Below are positions 63,798 through 64,000 of a DNA stretch of 64,000 nt, in pieces (position 1 is the first letter of the stretch; the number at the start of each line of letters is the position of its first letter). Below the pieces are notes generated by a model. It saw only the letters and a program-made list of their open reading frames with translations. It made no database searches and was not told the origin of the DNA. The translations under genes and the position numbers were made by a program. The DNA is taken from positions 62,001-126,000 of the forward strand of contig NZ_BLTJ01000001.1 of the NCBI RefSeq assembly GCF_013282095.1. The letters run 5' to 3'. Source of the stretch: Enterocloster alcoholdehydrogenati (GTDB lineage Bacteria > Bacillota > Clostridia > Lachnospirales > Lachnospiraceae).

Positions 63798-64000
63798 TGA
63801 GTTATTTTCCATTTTTTGTGGATATAAAAGGATGGCTCTGTGTGATCGTCGGCGGAGGGAAGGTCGCATACCGTAAGGTCTGCGGCCTTCTTGCTTTTGG
63901 AGCAGATCTCCATGTGATCGCAACAGCGTTTATCCCCGAGTTTGAACATCTGGGAAATCAGAGCGGGCGGCTGAGACGAAGCTGCCGGGAATTTCAGGAG
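63797..64000 (+). CDS. Precorrin-2 dehydrogenase/ferrochelatase-type protein, 3'-truncated
   Basis: The frame starts at an ATG overlapping the previous stop (TAATG) and is open to the window edge, giving 68 residues. It opens with YFPFFVDIKGW and the nucleotide motif VIVGGGKVAYRK, the signature of the Met8p/CysG N-terminal Rossmann domain. It would convert precorrin-2 to sirohydrochlorin and siroheme. No ribosome site is obvious beyond the GGAGGA inside the previous gene. Only the N-terminus is visible, so the fusion state is unknown. Confidence 0.8.
   Translation, partial: MSYFPFFVDIKGWLCVIVGGGKVAYRKVCGLLAFGADLHVIATAFIPEFEHLGNQSGRLRRSCREFQE

Overview
The window reads as the chromosome of an anaerobic, low-to-mid GC Firmicute of the Lachnospiraceae/Clostridia type. 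This is inferred from gene content: a smc/ftsY/rnc/acpP/plsX block, DUF177-rpmF, a UPF0210/ACT pair, glycyl radical enzymes, an [FeFe]-hydrogenase and strong AGGAGG ribosome binding sites. I could not check the taxonomy. No rRNA, tRNA or CRISPR array was seen. Both ends cut genes: polA on the left and a siroheme-synthesis gene on the right.

Layout. Positions 1-10970 hold housekeeping genes: polA, coaE, walJ, an ACT/UPF0210 pair, a histidine phosphatase, a methyltransferase, tmcAL on the minus strand, an HtrA protease and a cyclic-di-AMP receptor. Positions 11000-19340 hold an operon of a divergent CooS (Ni-CO dehydrogenase-like) protein and an [FeFe]-hydrogenase, then pta-ackA, an unrecognised permease, a peroxiredoxin-glutaredoxin fusion, a tiny zinc-ribbon protein and a GlcG/HbpS-type protein. 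Positions 19480-37100 hold a complete glycyl-radical-enzyme bacterial microcompartment (BMC) locus: EutS and EutP, a diol-dehydratase-type glycyl radical enzyme with its activase, several shell proteins, two CoA-acylating aldehyde dehydrogenases, PduL, EutJ, an alcohol dehydrogenase, a dedicated SAM synthetase, and a PocR-domain sensor with an AraC-type response regulator.

Positions 37100-38350 hold DUF177-rpmF, a remnant of a group IIC intron placed exactly behind the rpmF terminator, and a possible small RNA. Positions 38346-52260 hold a nucleoside salvage region: a Crp/Fnr regulator, 5'-nucleotidase, uridine phosphorylase, a BMP-type nucleoside ABC transporter, deoD, deoC, cdd and deoB. 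Embedded in it is a YjjI/YjjW glycyl radical enzyme pair of unknown substrate. Positions 52340-64000 hold plsX-acpP-rnc-smc-ftsY, threonine ammonia-lyase, a lipoprotein, a DUF368 undecaprenyl-phosphate flippase candidate, a D,D-carboxypeptidase and the start of precorrin-2 dehydrogenase.

How it works together. The BMC probably dehydrates 1,2-propanediol (or glycerol) to an aldehyde. The aldehyde would then be split between the alcohol (alcohol dehydrogenase) and acyl-CoA, acyl-phosphate and acid (aldehyde dehydrogenase, PduL, AckA). The main new observation is a conserved upstream element, consensus near AAAnnGTTTGGATTTTACCC then TTTTACG. It lies exactly 55 bp upstream of the -10 hexamer of four separate promoters: cooS-hydrogenase, the unknown permease, eutS-eutP, and the dehydratase operon. 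A fifth, weaker, inverted copy precedes the GlcG/HbpS gene. This suggests one regulon, plausibly under the PocR/AraC pair, joining the microcompartment to a catalytically altered CooS-hydrogenase pair and a candidate substrate or product transporter.
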